Part shown: positions 32,129 to 32,245 of the stretch, one piece after another
Numbering within the stretch: the first letter of the stretch is position 1
Layout of the letters: each line of letters begins with the position of its first letter
DNA from: Sphingopyxis sp.
GTDB lineage: Bacteria; Pseudomonadota; Alphaproteobacteria; Sphingomonadales; Sphingomonadaceae
Length of the DNA stretch: 32,245 nucleotides
Reading direction: 5' to 3'
Assembly: GCF_025869345.1 (NCBI RefSeq)
Contig: NZ_JAOZVW010000120.1
Location: forward strand, 1 to 32,245
Made by a program: the position numbers and the translations under genes
Notes under the pieces: model-generated
Seen by the model: the letters and a program-made list of their open reading frames with translations, nothing else
What the model was told of the DNA's origin: nothing
The model's database searches: none

Positions 32129-32245
32129 TTAGTGCCGGAAATGGCGCATCCCGGTGAACACCATCGCCAGCCCCGCTTCGTTCGCGGCCGCGATCACTTC
32201 GTCGTCGCGGATCGAGCCGCCGGGCTGGATGACGCAGGTCGCGCC
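32129..32245 (-). CDS. purH: PurH C-terminus (AICAR formyltransferase/IMP cyclohydrolase), partial
   Basis: Only the last 38 codons are in the window. They read [18 protein letters not shown]...[17 protein letters not shown] and then TAA. This is the highly conserved end of the bifunctional purine enzyme PurH, whose N-terminal part must lie beyond 32245. Confidence 0.93.
   Translation of the reverse strand, partial: GATCVIQPGGSIRDDEVIAAANEAGLAMVFTGMRHFRH

Noticed and set aside
1..32245. CRISPR array, tRNA, rRNA, transposase or integrase genes
   Set aside because: I found no regularly spaced direct repeats, no cloverleaf or rRNA sequence, and no DDE or tyrosine recombinase motifs; the repeats present are palindromic units without their own genes.

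Overview
This window looks like chromosomal DNA of a G+C-rich alphaproteobacterium, most likely Sphingomonadales (a Sphingopyxis-like organism is my best guess). The evidence is the protein flavour, the core order mutM / ubiE-ubiB-coaBC and rpsT-dnaA, the Suv3-type helicase next to an S4 protein and a seven-iron ferredoxin, and many short palindromic repeats of the kind seen in sphingomonads. No taxonomic search could be run.

Layout. 1-3118 (minus): ubiE-ubiB (ubiquinone synthesis) and the start of coaBC (coenzyme A), with a truncated CcdA-type antitoxin remnant between ubiB and coaBC. 3213-6340 (plus): mutM, rpsT with a clear terminator, then dnaA, preceded by an A+T-rich region carrying six GANTC (CcrM-type) sites. 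6341-11506: an accessory-looking islet with repeats, a predicted GT-A-like glycosyltransferase (plus) convergent with a phosphoethanolamine-transferase-like sulfatase and a polysaccharide flippase (minus). 11507-15108 (minus): helicase, Hsp15-like S4 protein, fdxA. 15246-21572 (minus): a cobalamin regulon, in transcription order adenosylcobalamin riboswitch, btuB, btuF, btuC, btuD, cobQ, with overlapping or nearly touching genes. 21863-26842: a divergent TetR gene and an EmrAB-type tripartite efflux operon (outer-membrane lipoprotein, membrane fusion protein, DHA2 pump) with a palindromic operator between them. 27059-28945: an ABC-F ATPase. 29022-31239: a secreted hypothetical protein, then hppD (tyrosine catabolism) and a translationally coupled VOC enzyme behind a promoter overlapped by a perfect 18-bp palindrome. 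31337-32245 (minus): a YqaA/DedA-type membrane protein and the C-terminal end of purH.

Most of the window is ordinary core genome, and I found no convincing complete new defence system, mobile element, CRISPR array, tRNA or rRNA. The most interesting signals are regulatory or structural: the GANTC cluster at dnaA, the hppD promoter/operator, the TetR operator, the B12 operon ending in an isolated cobQ, a palindromic repeat read in frame inside coaBC, the antitoxin remnant, several repeat doublets with long inverted arms (one filling exactly the gap between two convergent stop codons), and the uncharacterised envelope-sugar islet beside dnaA.
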